Shown piece after piece: positions 55,221 through 64,000 of a stretch of 64,000 nucleotides of DNA. The stretch lies in NCBI RefSeq assembly GCF_001541315.1, contig NZ_LMVK01000008.1, forward strand, positions 1 through 64,000. Direction: 5' to 3'. The translations under genes and the position numbers were made by a program. The number at the start of each line of letters is the position of its first letter. Positions within the stretch are counted from its first letter, which is position 1. The stretch is from Agrobacterium tumefaciens str. B6 (lineage in GTDB: Bacteria > Pseudomonadota > Alphaproteobacteria > Rhizobiales > Rhizobiaceae). The notes under the pieces were generated by a model. That model saw nothing but the letters and a program-made list of their open reading frames with translations, did no database searches and was not told the DNA's origin.

Positions 55221-56137
55221 CATTAACCGTCGCCCCTGTCCCGTGGATTTCCACGTTGCTTCCGTTTCTGGCATGGCCGCGCCGTACTCAATCATCGCAG
55301 GACGAACGTGCGGCCTTTTTGGGGCGATACTGTCGAAGACGCACCAGCCACCAGGGGCAGCCGGTTTGGAAACGGATTCGATCTCCTCGTCACCGCAGAC
55401 GAAATAGTAATCTTTTGATGCACCGTGCAGACAAATGTATCCTGGCGGCGTGTTGAAAGCTTCTGTAGGCCTCACGAGAGAGGCATACCGTTGCACGCCC
55501 CTCCCCTTCTCCGGTATTGACCACGCGGTGGTATCACTGATGGGTAAGTCACTTCCACCTATCTTGCAGTTGCGCGTTGTTAAAGAACTGGCGTTTCGGA
55601 CGTTCCCGGCGCATTTCCCGTTTACGGCGAATAAAATGACACCGGGCGAGTTTGAAGAGTTCCACGGTCGCGGCGAACCTCGTCATCCCGCAACGGTTTT
55701 TATGACAATACCGGGGGGCTGGCGCTTATGCCGTAATGGGGTTGCGTATAGGTGGGTCATTGCAGCGGATACGTTTCGCGAGCAGCTCACACCTTCTCGC
55801 AAGTGGATGTGCCGCCTTGGTTTACCGCGGCTGATACCGCCGTTCTGGTTCGCGCTCGACCGGAGAGATTCGCCTTGGTGGAGCGCCAAAATTGAGCCCG
55901 TTGTTCGTCCACATTGTAGACATGCCGGCACTTGGGAAGTGGCTCCTTTGGCAGCGTACTATCATGCCGGTCAGTGGCCCCTCCCTGCCCGCCTTCCCTC
56001 CCCTGTCCCTGCGAAAGTATGTCGGCTCTCTTTTGTGGCCGAGCTATGCCAAGCGGTGTTTCTCGCAAGGCGATATTGATCTCTTCGGCATCTCTGCTCC
56101 ACCTGAGCTGCGTTCCAAGCGAATGTTTCACTTTTGC
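55221..56137. other. Accessory stretch without a supported gene
   Basis: Several overlapping open frames are present, the longest rightward from about 55435 to 56079, but none has recognisable motifs or a good ribosome site. The stretch is probably remnant accessory DNA. Confidence 0.4.
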
Positions 56138-56284
56138 AAACCTTGTCAGCTGACAAGGTTTTTGGTGCGGTGTGCCAATTGATTCCTAGTTCGCCCGGGT
56201 TCTCTCGGCGCAACTCCGTTGGCTTCGGGGGCTAACAAGGGCGGGCTCAGTGCTTTGAAAACCTTGTCAGCTGACAAGGTTTTC
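56138..56284. repeat. Two long perfect palindromes, parS-like
   Basis: A 24-bp palindrome at 56138-56161 and a 28-bp palindrome at 56257-56284 share the same 24-bp core, centred on CTTGTCAGCTGACAAG. Their centres are 121 bp apart. The core fits the repABC parS consensus GTTNNCNGCNGNNAAC at every fixed position except the outermost base on each side. RepB binding is plausible; recombination sites for the nearby serine recombinase remnant are the alternative. Confidence 0.6.
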
Positions 56285-56418
56285 CAGAGGTGCCTTCCAA
56301 GCCAGGCAGTGAAGACCGCACCCACTGGTATCAAGAAACGAACATGCCGTCGACTGAAGGGACTTATTCAAGGTAACGATGACATACATGTGGCCGCGCT
56401 TGTAGAATCCGACCTGCC

Positions 56419-56703
56419 GTGGTCGAGGCGCTTGCACTTTCCCGGCGCGCCACCCCACTTGGCAATGTCGGGCAGTCCAGATGGCGCGGCATTTGTCCCG
56501 TCTGCCTGGAGGGCGATTGGCAAAGCGGCCGCGATCAATACGTTCGCAGACGCTGGTCGCACTCCGAGACCGTGGCTTGCCCCACCCACCGAGTTTGCCT
56601 GCGCTTCTCCTGCATGAAATGTTTCACGCGATACGACTTCCGGTTCGAATATCAGGATGGATTGGCCGAGCTGATTTGCTCCGGCTGCCTGGTACCTTTT
56701 TGA
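56419..56703 (+). pseudogene. TniQ-like zinc-motif fragment
   Basis: The 94-codon frame contains RGICPVCLEGD, QYVRRRWSHSETVACPTHRV and FSCMKCF, plus ICSGC, a Cys/His pattern like the middle of TniQ-type transposition proteins. No full-length gene is present, so it looks like a fragment of a Tn7/Tn5053-type element. Identification rests on the short motif only. Confidence 0.4.
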
Positions 56704-56835
56704 GGTCCGTCACGCCGACCTGCCCATCGCGACGATGGAGGCGACCGATGATGCCGAGAAGGGAAGGAGCGGGCTACGCCTTGGAGCGACCCTGCGAACA
56801 GGTCGCGTAAAACGACGACCTCTGCATATTCGTGC

Positions 56836-57745
56836 TCAGTGGCGGATAAGGCCGAGCCGTTGCGCTTCATCCAGCGGGTGGCGGACTGACGACGGTCGCC
56901 ATTTGCGTCCACCGCGCGCGGGCCGCTCCCCAATTTGATCCACCTGGCCGGCAATATCGCGCAACGAAAGGCTGGGATCAGCGATAGCAATCGCCGCGAC
57001 GAGCTTCATCAGGTTATCTTCGGGTACTCACCGAGGCGGGCGAGCCAAGAGGTCCGGTTCGGCCAGGTTCTCGCGGACCATACGATGCACGGCGCGGCGA
57101 AGCCTCTCCACTGTCCAGTCATGGACGCGGCGATTAAGGGCCCGCGCGACATTGTCCCAGCTGTGTTTCGGACGAAGTTGCCGCACGGTTGGCAGCCAGG
57201 TCTGGGCAGACGAGATCAGCTCGTCGAGATAGAGTTTCTCCCGAGCCTTTGAGACCGCCTTGATTGCTTCCGGACATCGTTCGCGAAGACCAAGATTGCC
57301 TGGTAACTTCCCACGAGCCTTTGCTACTTTGATGGCGGCTCAGGTTCGCTCCGCCATCGGCGCGCGTTCGAGCTGTGCGACGGCTCCGAGGACTTGAAGC
57401 GAAAACATTCCAGGTGGCGTCGACGTGTCGATGGGATCGCGGATGGACCTGAAATGGACGCCGCGTTCTTCCAGGTCCTCGATCACCTGCAACAGATGGT
57501 TGACCCAACGGGCGAGGCGATTAAGGCAGACAACGACAAGCACGTCGCCGGTGGCGAGTTCGCCGAACAGTCTCGTCAGAACCGGCCGGGCACGTGACGC
57601 GCCGGATCCGTGCTCCTGAAAAATCCGCTCACAGCCAGCGGCGCGCAATTTGTCCATCTGCGCATCCTGGACCTGATCTTCGGTCGAGACGCGTGCATAG
57701 CCGGTAAGCCGTTTGGGTGCTGACGAAGGGTTTTCGCTGGCCGTT
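56836..57745 (-). pseudogene. Dead serine recombinase
   Basis: One frame encodes a resolvase-type recombinase: TGYARVSTEDQVQDAQ with the catalytic Ser, GDVLVVVCLNRLAR, FSLQVLGAVAQLER, then a long C-terminal region (ARGKLPGNLGLRERCPEAIK to RPSSVRH). It is interrupted by in-frame TGAs at 57340-57342 and 57028-57030 and has no start codon before the catalytic region. Both stops sit where CGA (Arg) would fit, suggesting C-to-T decay. Confidence 0.75.
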
Positions 57746-58105
57746 TTACCATGGTTTTCTCACGCGTTTTCAGGTGCTTTGTACAGATAAGGAATGCGCG
57801 GGAAAATGAACAGTTGCAAGTGTGTTTTCTGACCTGAATGCGGCCCTGTCAGACGCGAAACGTGGCGTCGAACGACACCGGCTACGAACAGATTGAAATG
57901 CGCTCTGATGGCCGTCTATGGCGGAAATTGCTTAAAGTATGATGTTCGGGGAGGGGATGTGTTGGCCTCCACGCGGAACGAACATGCATGATGACCAAAC
58001 CACAGGGCGCCAAATCAGAAATACTGCATAGCCATCAAGATGGTATCTGCCATCTTCATGCTACTTCAATTTAAGTTACTGTGGATCCAGAGAAAGGAGC
58101 ACTCA
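57746..58105. promoter_or_regulatory. Gap upstream of vapB with an inverted repeat
   Basis: AAGATGG (58037-58043) and CCATCTT (58050-58056) form an inverted repeat with a 6-base spacer about 50 bases before the antitoxin start, a likely autoregulatory operator. The rest shows nothing convincing. Confidence 0.5.
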
Positions 58106-58354
58106 ATGGTAACACCGCAACTATCTGTCCGCAGTTCCAAAGCGCGCGACCTTGCCCATAAGCTTGCTCGCCGAGAAAATCGCACGATTGCCGATATCGT
58201 CGAGCGCGCGCTCGAAACCTATGAGGCTCGTGAGGCAGGACGTGAACCCGCTGCGAAATTCTATAGTCGTCTTTCATCGCAGTCGGGTACGGATATCGAT
58301 TTCGACAGTATCATCGATGAAAACAGACGCACTCACAAAGGCGTCGAGCTTTGA
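58106..58354 (+). CDS. vapB: Antitoxin, VapB-like
   Basis: The 82-residue protein starts at 58106 behind AAAGGAG. It is a short ribbon-helix-helix-type/PSK-like antitoxin (LSVRSSKARDLAHKLARREN, RTIADIVERALETYEAREAG) with an acidic C-terminal tail that would bind the toxin. Its end overlaps the toxin gene by 38 bases. Confidence 0.83.
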   Translation: MVTPQLSVRSSKARDLAHKLARRENRTIADIVERALETYEAREAGREPAAKFYSRLSSQSGTDIDFDSIIDENRRTHKGVEL

Positions 58355-58763
58355 TTTTCTCGACACGAATGCGATGTCGGAGACTTTGAAGAGAGCTCCC
58401 GATTCTTCGGTCATAGCATGGCTGGTTCGACACGACGCCGAATTGGCATTGCCGACGGTCGCCGTTGCTGAGATCGCTTTTGGTATTCAAAAGATCAGGC
58501 CGGATCAGCGCGCCGATCGCCTGGAAGAAGGACTTGTGTGCTGGCGTCGCCGGTTCTCCGACAGGATGTTTGCCTTCACGGAAGAAGCAGCATTGGCCTA
58601 TGGCGATATCATGGGAGACGCTGCGCGGCAGGGGAGGGGGATGTCGGCTCCGGACGGCATGATCGCGGCGATAGCGCGGATCAATGGCGGCCGGTTGGCG
58701 GCCCGAAACCTCAAAGATTTCGAGACAACAGGGCTCGAATTGATGTCGCCCTGGCAATTCTGA
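58317..58763 (+). CDS. vapC: PIN-domain toxin, VapC-like
   Basis: The 148-residue protein starts at 58317 within the antitoxin gene. The PIN acid residues are visible: D in FDFLDTNAMSE, E in VAVAEIAFGI, D in SAPDGMIAAIA, and the end ARNLKDFE. It is a predicted ribonuclease that stabilises the plasmid by post-segregational killing. Confidence 0.87.
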   Translation: MKTDALTKASSFDFLDTNAMSETLKRAPDSSVIAWLVRHDAELALPTVAVAEIAFGIQKIRPDQRADRLEEGLVCWRRRFSDRMFAFTEEAALAYGDIMGDAARQGRGMSAPDGMIAAIARINGGRLAARNLKDFETTGLELMSPWQF

Positions 58764-59196
58764 CAGTGAGACCCGATCTACAACAGTCGGGCCGCTCGCC
58801 CGCTTCTGCGGGTAGCACTGTTATAATAGCTGGATGCTTGCTGGACGGATCGGTGGCGTAAGCTTTGCGTGTATTAGCGGAACTGGCCGCTGCGACGTAG
58901 CCCCTGGCACGATCGGCAAGGGTGGCGAGATGAGCCGGTGTCTCGTCCTCGCCGAGAAGAGAGGGGAGGTGGCCGTCGCGCGCACCTCCGGCGCGGAAAC
59001 ACCGTGCCCAAGCCCCGGGCTGAGAGAGGGCGCTGAGGTCTCCTCGACATGAATTTCGGTGTTTTGCTCGATGATTTGGGCCATTCCTCTATAATGACAA
59101 AGACGTCCGATAATGCAAGATTATCGGACGTTTAGGGAAAAATGGTGTCGAGGAGTTACGCTGGCCCGCAGGCTATCCCCATCAATGAGAATTTGG
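58764..59196. other. Gap without a supported gene
   Basis: No frame here has a recognisable product. The notable structure is the perfect inverted repeat at 59103-59131. Confidence 0.4.
59103..59131. repeat. Inverted repeat, 12-5-12, left of the tyrosine recombinase gene
   Basis: ACGTCCGATAAT (59103-59114) and ATTATCGGACGT (59120-59131) are perfect arms around GCAAG. The layout and the inner CGATAA/TTATCG match the repeat at 60698-60726. It may be a recombinase core site, an operator or a terminator. Confidence 0.55.
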
Positions 59197-59412
59197 CTAT
59201 AGGTCAAGCAATAGGCGACTGGCGGCAGACAGGGACATTACCGTCACACCGTTTGGAAGAGGGAAGGCCTCTTGACCGGGGTAGATAACGACCCGCCCTT
59301 GCGGCTGCAAATCCTCGCAGGCAAGATAAAGCCCTTTTTCGAGTTTAGGCGTAAGGCTTCGCTTGATCTCTATCGCCCAAGGCTTTTCGCCTGGAGGAGT
59401 CAGCTTAATCAT
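59197..59412 (-). pseudogene. C-terminal remnant of a DUF4143-type ATPase
   Basis: The 71-codon frame (MIKLTPPGEKPWAIEIKRSL, ACEDLQPQGRVVIYPGQEAF) reads like the very end of AAA ATPases with a DUF4143 domain. The rest of such a gene is absent: upstream on this strand lies the recombinase gene, whose stop is at 59461. The gene appears to have been cut by insertion of the neighbouring element. Confidence 0.5.
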
Positions 59413-59460
59413 CCTTGCATTTATGGAGTACTGTTCCGGAATTGCAAGGAAAAATTTTAT

Positions 59461-60765
59461 CTATGTAAGGAGCCGCGTTGCCCGACCGCTACGCCGTGTC
59501 GCATTATTGTAGTAACTCGATGCCTGCTGAACAGACCGATGCTTTGACTGCTCCATAGCTTCGGGCAGTGGGATACCACGATTGGCAGCCTCTGTTAGAT
59601 AGCCGGACCGCAACCCGTGCGCGGAAAACTCCGCCGGATCCAACCCCGCCATCTCCGCCCGCTGCTTGACGATCGCATTGACCGACTGCGGATCGAGAGG
59701 CCGCTTCGACACCGTTCCCCATCTTCCGATCCCCCTGAAGACGCTGCCCTTGTCGATCTTCGCGGCCGCCAACCAGGTATTCAACGCTTCGACAGGTCGG
59801 CCGGTGAGATAGACGACGTCGTCCTCTTCGCCGGTCGTCGTTTTGGTACGGCCAAGATGGATGGCAAGAGAGGGGAGGGGAGGGCCATCGGCCACCTCGA
59901 TCGGAACTTCCACAGTCAATTGTTCCAGGCGAAGGCCTGCGACTTCGCTCCGCCTCCGGCCGCCGGAGGCAAAGGCGACCATGAGGATCGCGCGGTCCCT
60001 GACATCGCGCAGGCTGTCGCCGCTGCAACTGGCAAGCAGCTTTGCCAGCACGTCGCCTGTGACCGCCTTGGCGCTCTTGCGGCGACGCGTCCGGGGCACG
60101 GCACGCACGGCGAGCCGAATGGCCGATTTGAGGGAAGGGGAGGAGAAGGCGCCAGAAAGTCCACGCCATTTCGTCAGGGACGACCAGCTGGCCAGCCGCC
60201 GGCGGACCGTATCCGGCGCGTGCGGGCCGACGGCTTTGAGAAACCCCTGTTGTCGAAGGTTGTTATCTACCTCGGCTGGCATGCCGTGGTTGGGATCTGT
60301 TGCGCGCTTTTCCGGATCCCAGAGATGATGGGCGACAAATTTGAGGAGCAGCGCCTCGGGCGCCGGCCAGGGCAGGGATTTTCCGGTTGTCGCCAGGCCC
60401 CAGGCTTCAAGGTAGGTGAGATCGGAGGTCAGCGCCCTGAGCGTATTGTCGCCCATGCCCTGGTTGACGAGATGGCGCAGCGTCTCGACGTCCTGATCGG
60501 TCAACAGCTCGGCGAGTTCGTCGCGGCGTTCCAGTGGCAAGACGGAGGCGATGGTATCGAGCTCTTCGGCGCGTCGCTCGACCGAAGTCTGTGATGTCTT
60601 CGCTTTGGTCACGAGGGACTCCAGAATCGCGGGGTTCGGCGGCCGCTGGGACCGTGATTTGCCCCGATTTTCCTCGATTTGCGCCGCGAAATCAACTACT
60701 ATCGATAAGGGGTACTTATCGATAGTTAATAATCCAACTCGTAACCGTACCATGTGAGGAACCAT
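59461..60765 (-). CDS. Tyrosine site-specific recombinase
   Basis: The protein of up to 434 residues has the catalytic set of the integrase family: Arg in FASGGRRRSEVAGLRLEQL, HGLRSGYLTEAA (H-x-x-R), HRSVQQAS and the Tyr in SSYYNNATRRSG. The N-terminal 50 residues from 60765 may not be translated: a GTG at 60612 has GGAG 6 bases upstream and gives 383 residues, which would place the 60698-60726 repeat in the promoter region. It is divergent from the DUF1612-type gene. Confidence 0.87.
   Translation of the reverse strand: MVPHMVRLRVGLLTIDKYPLSIVVDFAAQIEENRGKSRSQRPPNPAILESLVTKAKTSQTSVERRAEELDTIASVLPLERRDELAELLTDQDVETLRHLVNQGMGDNTLRALTSDLTYLEAWGLATTGKSLPWPAPEALLLKFVAHHLWDPEKRATDPNHGMPAEVDNNLRQQGFLKAVGPHAPDTVRRRLASWSSLTKWRGLSGAFSSPSLKSAIRLAVRAVPRTRRRKSAKAVTGDVLAKLLASCSGDSLRDVRDRAILMVAFASGGRRRSEVAGLRLEQLTVEVPIEVADGPPLPSLAIHLGRTKTTTGEEDDVVYLTGRPVEALNTWLAAAKIDKGSVFRGIGRWGTVSKRPLDPQSVNAIVKQRAEMAGLDPAEFSAHGLRSGYLTEAANRGIPLPEAMEQSKHRSVQQASSYYNNATRRSGRATRLLT
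60698..60726. repeat. Inverted repeat, 12-5-12, right of the tyrosine recombinase gene
   Basis: ACTATCGATAAG (60698-60709) and CTTATCGATAGT (60715-60726) are perfect arms around GGGTA. It lies at the 5' end of the recombinase gene, before the divergent gene at 60803, and shares layout and inner half-sites with 59103-59131. Confidence 0.6.
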
Positions 60766-60802
60766 AAGATTGAACTAGAGTTTCTTTAGGAAATCATTTA
60801 CC

Positions 60803-61942
60803 ATGATTTCAATGGCTTACGATCTTTCCAAAATCAGCATGAGCGCCCTCATGCGACCGGCTTTCGACGCCGGTGTCGCCTTGACGCGTCTCGATGAGCG
60901 CATCGCTCGTTCGCCCGAAGGCGCGGGCTTCCTGGAGCGCCAGAATTTCGCCGATGCCTGTGCGTCGCTGTGGATCGATGGCGAACTCGTCCATCTCGAG
61001 GACCTCGTCCTGCATGACGCGACCCGCGATATCCGCACCCCCACCCACGAACTGACCATCGCTCGCGACGTTTTGAGGACCCGCCGGCGGATTGCTGGGC
61101 AATTGCCATCGTGGGCGATGTCTGCCGAGGGCATCCGAACCCTGCGGCAGACGTCGGACATCATTCCGATCGGCGCTAACACGGTAGAGCAGGCCGGCGT
61201 CACTCGGCCCGCCGTCGCGGTGGGTGCAGAAGGGGAGGGGGATGATGGGGATGACGCCAAAGATCTGCTCGGTGTCGACTATGCGGCTATCGATGCGGTG
61301 CTGGCTCGATCAGAGGCGGCGATCGAGAATGCCACGCGACCCGGCCGTGGCAGCGTTCAAGACAAAGACCCAATGATTTACGATCTCGAATGGGACGAGG
61401 ATGCCCGGCTCGACGAGTGGCGGGATGTGTTGCGCAGGGCCGAAAACCTACCGGCAGTGCTGCAAGCAATCGTCGCCCTCGATGCCTGGAACGAGCTGTC
61501 CGTGCTTCAGCACGCCCCCTGGCTCGGCCGGTTGTTTGCCGCTTCAATATTGCGGGAAGCCGGCATCACCACAGGTGGTCATCTGGCGGCGGTCAATGTC
61601 CGCCTCAAAACCATTCCGGTCGATCGCCGCCGGCATCGCGACCGGGAGACCCGGCTGCTCGCCGTCGCCCACGGTATTTTGGCGGCCGCCGAGATCGGCA
61701 TGAAAGAGCATGACCGGCTGGCGCTGGCGCGCACCCTGTTCGAGCGAAAGTTGGACGGACGCCGGACGTCGTCAAAACTGCCGGAGCTGGTCGAGCTGGT
61801 GATGGCGAAGCCATTGGTGTCGGCCGGGATGGTGGCCAAGACACTGGCGGTGACGCCGCAGGCGGCTCGGCGGATCGTTTTGGAGCTCGGGCTCAGAGAG
61901 ATGACGGGGAGGGGGAGGTTTCGGGCGTGGGGAATTATGTGA
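60803..61942 (+). CDS. DUF1612/helix-turn-helix protein (RHE_PE00001-type)
   Basis: The 379-residue protein matches a rhizobial plasmid family with a Fic-like/DUF1612 middle ([40 protein letters not shown]) and a C-terminal helix-turn-helix ([26 protein letters not shown]; read in parts). It is usually found next to plasmid recombinases. Its function is unknown. A DNA-binding role at the adjacent inverted repeat is possible. Confidence 0.8.
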   Translation: MISMAYDLSKISMSALMRPAFDAGVALTRLDERIARSPEGAGFLERQNFADACASLWIDGELVHLEDLVLHDATRDIRTPTHELTIARDVLRTRRRIAGQLPSWAMSAEGIRTLRQTSDIIPIGANTVEQAGVTRPAVAVGAEGEGDDGDDAKDLLGVDYAAIDAVLARSEAAIENATRPGRGSVQDKDPMIYDLEWDEDARLDEWRDVLRRAENLPAVLQAIVALDAWNELSVLQHAPWLGRLFAASILREAGITTGGHLAAVNVRLKTIPVDRRRHRDRETRLLAVAHGILAAAEIGMKEHDRLALARTLFERKLDGRRTSSKLPELVELVMAKPLVSAGMVAKTLAVTPQAARRIVLELGLREMTGRGRFRAWGIM

Positions 61943-61970
61943 ATGAGGTCACAGACAGCATTCCGTCTGG

Positions 61971-62729
61971 TTACGACAATGCGTCCGGCAAACCCAGCGT
62001 TTCAGTCGCGAACCCACTCTGTGCGCGGAGTTCGGCATCCCGCCGGATGATATCGCAGCAAAGATTAAGACTTTCTCCAAAGTCCTGGTCGGTAAGGATC
62101 AGGGCAGAGCCCCGCTCAGACTTGAGCGGCAGCATTCCATGAATGTGCAGGATGCCCGCGAACTCCGTGCTACGGCTGGGATTAGGAATTTCACCAAAGG
62201 CGAAAGCGTCGCTGGAATACTTGCCCTTCTTTGCCGCAATGCAGAGAAGGCGGTCGAAATTCGTTGTTACCAGCAACGTTTGGCCAAAACGCTGGCCAAG
62301 TCGCACGAGAGCCGAGTGCAAGGGATTGGGTTCGACTGTCCGCTCAAGGACCTTGTGAGCTGCGCGCCGCAATGTGCTCATCTTACTCGGGTCGCCGGCG
62401 ATCCGGCGCTCCAGCATTCCTAGGACAACGTCATACTCATGTTGGGCAAAAAACTTGAGCTCAGTCCACTGCTGGTGGGTCAGAATGCCGGCTATCTTGT
62501 CCCATTCCAAGGGTTTTGGCTTTCGAAGTTCGCTCAGAGGCCCCTTCATCGCCGCGTCTACCTCGGCATAAATGTCGGCAACAAGGCCTCCAAAGTCAGG
62601 CAATGAGGATGGGGGCGGGCATGATGCGCCAGCTCCTACGATAAACAATACCTCACCGCGATCTCTAGCGACGAGTAATTCTTCAGGGAGGGGTGGCAAA
62701 TTGTTGCCGAGGATGATTGAAGAATTCAT
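61971..62729 (-). CDS. SIR2-like domain protein, probably truncated
   Basis: The 252-residue protein has the SIR2-like NAD-binding pattern of antiviral proteins: VLFIVGAGASCPPPSSLPDF, the LLVTTNFDRLL strand and ILHIHGMLP. After LTDQDFGES the expected downstream part (further SIR2 strands and effector region) is missing, and about 30 unrelated residues lead to the stop. The gene looks cut at its 3' end, where it converges with the DUF1612-type gene. The ATG at 62729 is favoured over 62774. Confidence 0.65.
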   Translation of the reverse strand: MNSSIILGNNLPPLPEELLVARDRGEVLFIVGAGASCPPPSSLPDFGGLVADIYAEVDAAMKGPLSELRKPKPLEWDKIAGILTHQQWTELKFFAQHEYDVVLGMLERRIAGDPSKMSTLRRAAHKVLERTVEPNPLHSALVRLGQRFGQTLLVTTNFDRLLCIAAKKGKYSSDAFAFGEIPNPSRSTEFAGILHIHGMLPLKSERGSALILTDQDFGESLNLCCDIIRRDAELRAQSGFATETLGLPDALS

Positions 62730-62869
62730 GTCGAAGTGTGCCCAAATGCATTTGAATATTGGTGGCACGACCATAGTGAAACTTCAAATGGCAGCCGAAC
62801 ATCCATCGCTCGCAAGGCAAAGACCTGGGCCTCGACAAAGGGGCGGTTCCTGCAAGGACACTAAGCATC

Positions 62870-62977
62870 ATGCGGACGATATCGGGAGAGGAAGCGAGGG
62901 CCCGGATCGAGAGCCAGTTGGCTCAGGCCGATGAGCTTCCACCGCTGATCCGGCGCAGTGGGAAAGCCGACGCCTAA
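62870..62977 (+). CDS. Possible 35-residue ORF
   Basis: An ATG at 62870 opens a 35-codon frame (MRTISGEEARARIESQLAQA) ending at 62977, with coding-like composition but only a weak ribosome site (CAAGGA at 62853). It may be a remnant of a larger gene. I do not recognise it. Confidence 0.2.
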   Translation: MRTISGEEARARIESQLAQADELPPLIRRSGKADA

Positions 62978-63055
62978 TGAACCGTCGGATAATGCGCCCG
63001 ATGTTGAGCCAATGGGGCACGTCAAGCACAACTATCTGGTCCGCCAGCTGACTTG

Positions 63056-64000
63056 CTAGACGTCCTCTTCAAGTGCTCGCCGGGCGAGACTCAGTAGTCT
63101 TTCAGCTTCGGGTGTTCCATGTTCCTGTATGATGACACGGTAGAGCGCGTCTAAAAGCTGCTGATCGGTCCAGGGAATTTCTGCGATGGCGTCGTCTTCA
63201 TCGTCGTCGGCGGCGTTGACTGGTTCCTCATCGCCGATATCCTCGTCATCAGTCTCGGTTTGGGACGCCGGTTCAGATTTAGTGTCGGTTGAGGTCGCAC
63301 TTGGCTGGCTCGTCTTTGGCGGACGACTGCGTAGCTCCGACAGGCGGTCTTTCAGTGCTTTCAGCTTAGATATCTGTTCGCCGACCTCGTTGGGATCTCC
63401 GCCGGTAAGCTTGTCAGGCTTCAGACGGCTGAGAAGCCGATCGATTGCGGCGACAAGCTTGTCGTAATCAGCTTGGTCGATCATATCCCTCTGCTCGACG
63501 GTCCTAGCGAGCGAGCTTGCCTCAGCTGCGATTGTCTTGAGGGTCTTGCGGCTATTGGATGCGGCTCGAACCAGGGTCACGACCCGCCGTGCAACTCTTG
63601 TTTTGATGTCTTTTCGGATGTCCCGCCAGGCCGGCCCATCCTCAAAGCCGTCGCGCCGTGCATTAGGCACTACGGCTGGATTGGTGATAAAAATCTCTCC
63701 AACCGCCCAGCGTTGCAGACGTCCTTCAGTGCCGCCGGTTGTCAGTTCTGCTCCGAGCTCCTCGATCAGTTCGGAACCGCCGACCTGGATGTTCTTGACG
63801 CGAAAGCGGATGCCAGCGACCATATCGTCGGTGATTTCCCCCTTGAAGTTTGACTTGCCGATCCAGCCGTGCCAACCCAGTTCCGGCGCGGTGATAAGCT
63901 CGATATCCGATATGACCGAGGAGCGACGCTGATCGGCGGTCGGGGAGGCGTCATCATAAGCCTTCAGGATCTGTGTTCGCTCCCGTTTGAACCTGGTTTC
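63056..64000 (-). CDS. 3' part of a GHKL/Hsp90-like ATPase gene
   Basis: The frame is open to the window edge and encodes at least 314 residues. Segments such as GWHGWIGKSNFKGEI, GIRFRVKNIQVGG, RWAVGEIFITNPAVVPNARR and GFEDGPAWRDIRKDIKTRV match the region after the ATPase domain in large Hsp90-like ATP-binding proteins. A coiled helix region and a highly acidic tail (DDEDIGDEEP, AADDDEDDAIAE) follow. The catalytic part lies outside the window. Such proteins are frequent in defence islands. Confidence 0.6.
   Translation of the reverse strand, partial: ETRFKRERTQILKAYDDASPTADQRRSSVISDIELITAPELGWHGWIGKSNFKGEITDDMVAGIRFRVKNIQVGGSELIEELGAELTTGGTEGRLQRWAVGEIFITNPAVVPNARRDGFEDGPAWRDIRKDIKTRVARRVVTLVRAASNSRKTLKTIAAEASSLARTVEQRDMIDQADYDKLVAAIDRLLSRLKPDKLTGGDPNEVGEQISKLKALKDRLSELRSRPPKTSQPSATSTDTKSEPASQTETDDEDIGDEEPVNAADDDEDDAIAEIPWTDQQLLDALYRVIIQEHGTPEAERLLSLARRALEEDV

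Noticed and set aside
55435-56079. 214-codon rightward frame before the parS-like palindromes
   Set aside because: No domain, odd Trp/Pro/Arg-rich composition, no ribosome site and competing frames on the other strand.
58834-59052. 72-codon frame after vapC
   Set aside because: No ribosome site or motif, and an opposite-strand frame of similar size covers the same bases.

Overview
The window looks like part of a large repABC-type conjugative plasmid of a Rhizobiaceae bacterium (Agrobacterium/Rhizobium group). The evidence is a complete repA-repB-repC module with its antisense-RNA gap (45.4-49.05 kb), a divergent Ti/Sym-plasmid-style trb mating-pair operon (35.25-44.55 kb), TraR and TraM quorum-sensing regulators (33.98-34.98 kb), and rhizobial plasmid families such as the DUF1612/RHE_PE00001-type protein.

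Layout. 0-3.4 kb: a decayed AraC-type regulator, a VOC protein, and a LysR gene divergent from an MBL hydrolase/flavin-split-barrel pair. 3.7-6.2 kb: an MFS importer and an XRE regulator. 6.4-26.9 kb: a large block of enzymes with a pyrimidine/nucleotide theme. 27.2-29.1 kb: an NmrA-like protein convergent with a LysR gene. 29.1-33.2 kb: a LuxR-type acyl-homoserine-lactone receptor leading a methyltransferase-like gene, an unknown gene broken by an in-frame TGA, and an acetyltransferase. 33.5-45.0 kb: XRE, traM, traR, trbI-B and a traI with an internal deletion. 45.4-49.05 kb: repABC. 49.3-55.2 kb: an amino-acid/opine-like uptake and oxidation operon under a LacI-type regulator with tandem operators. 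55.2-64 kb: an accessory patchwork holding parS-like palindromes, a TniQ-like fragment, a dead serine recombinase, vapBC, a tyrosine recombinase, a DUF1612-type protein, a truncated SIR2-like protein and the 3' part of a GHKL/Hsp90-like ATPase gene.

The most interesting part is 6.4-26.9 kb. One tight leftward operon encodes a type II OMP decarboxylase, a Nudix hydrolase, a class III aminotransferase, a radical SAM enzyme, a cysteine-desulfurase-like class V enzyme, an unrecognised 101-residue protein and a second, archaeal-type OMP decarboxylase homologue. Next to it are an ATP-grasp ligase, a class I aminotransferase, a dTMP-kinase-like protein overlapping an MFS exporter, and a stand-alone nucleotidyltransferase. 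Then come an NMT1/ThiY-type ABC importer that includes a uridine-phosphorylase-like gene, and a divergent pyrK-pyrD(class 1B)-M20 carbamoylase operon. No PKS or NRPS is present, and no pyrB, pyrC or pyrE. My inference is a plasmid-borne pathway that imports or diverts a pyrimidine (orotate, uracil or a nucleoside) into an aminated and ligated product, possibly with duplicated pyrimidine enzymes as self-protection. The product is unknown.

The conjugation part shows a second theme. The AHL receptor TraR (and a second LuxR protein) keep their ligand-contact residues, but the only AHL synthase gene seen has lost its middle. Transfer may therefore depend on signal made elsewhere. Relaxase and coupling-protein genes (traA, traG, etc.) are not in this window. 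All calls come from reading the sequence; no database search was run.
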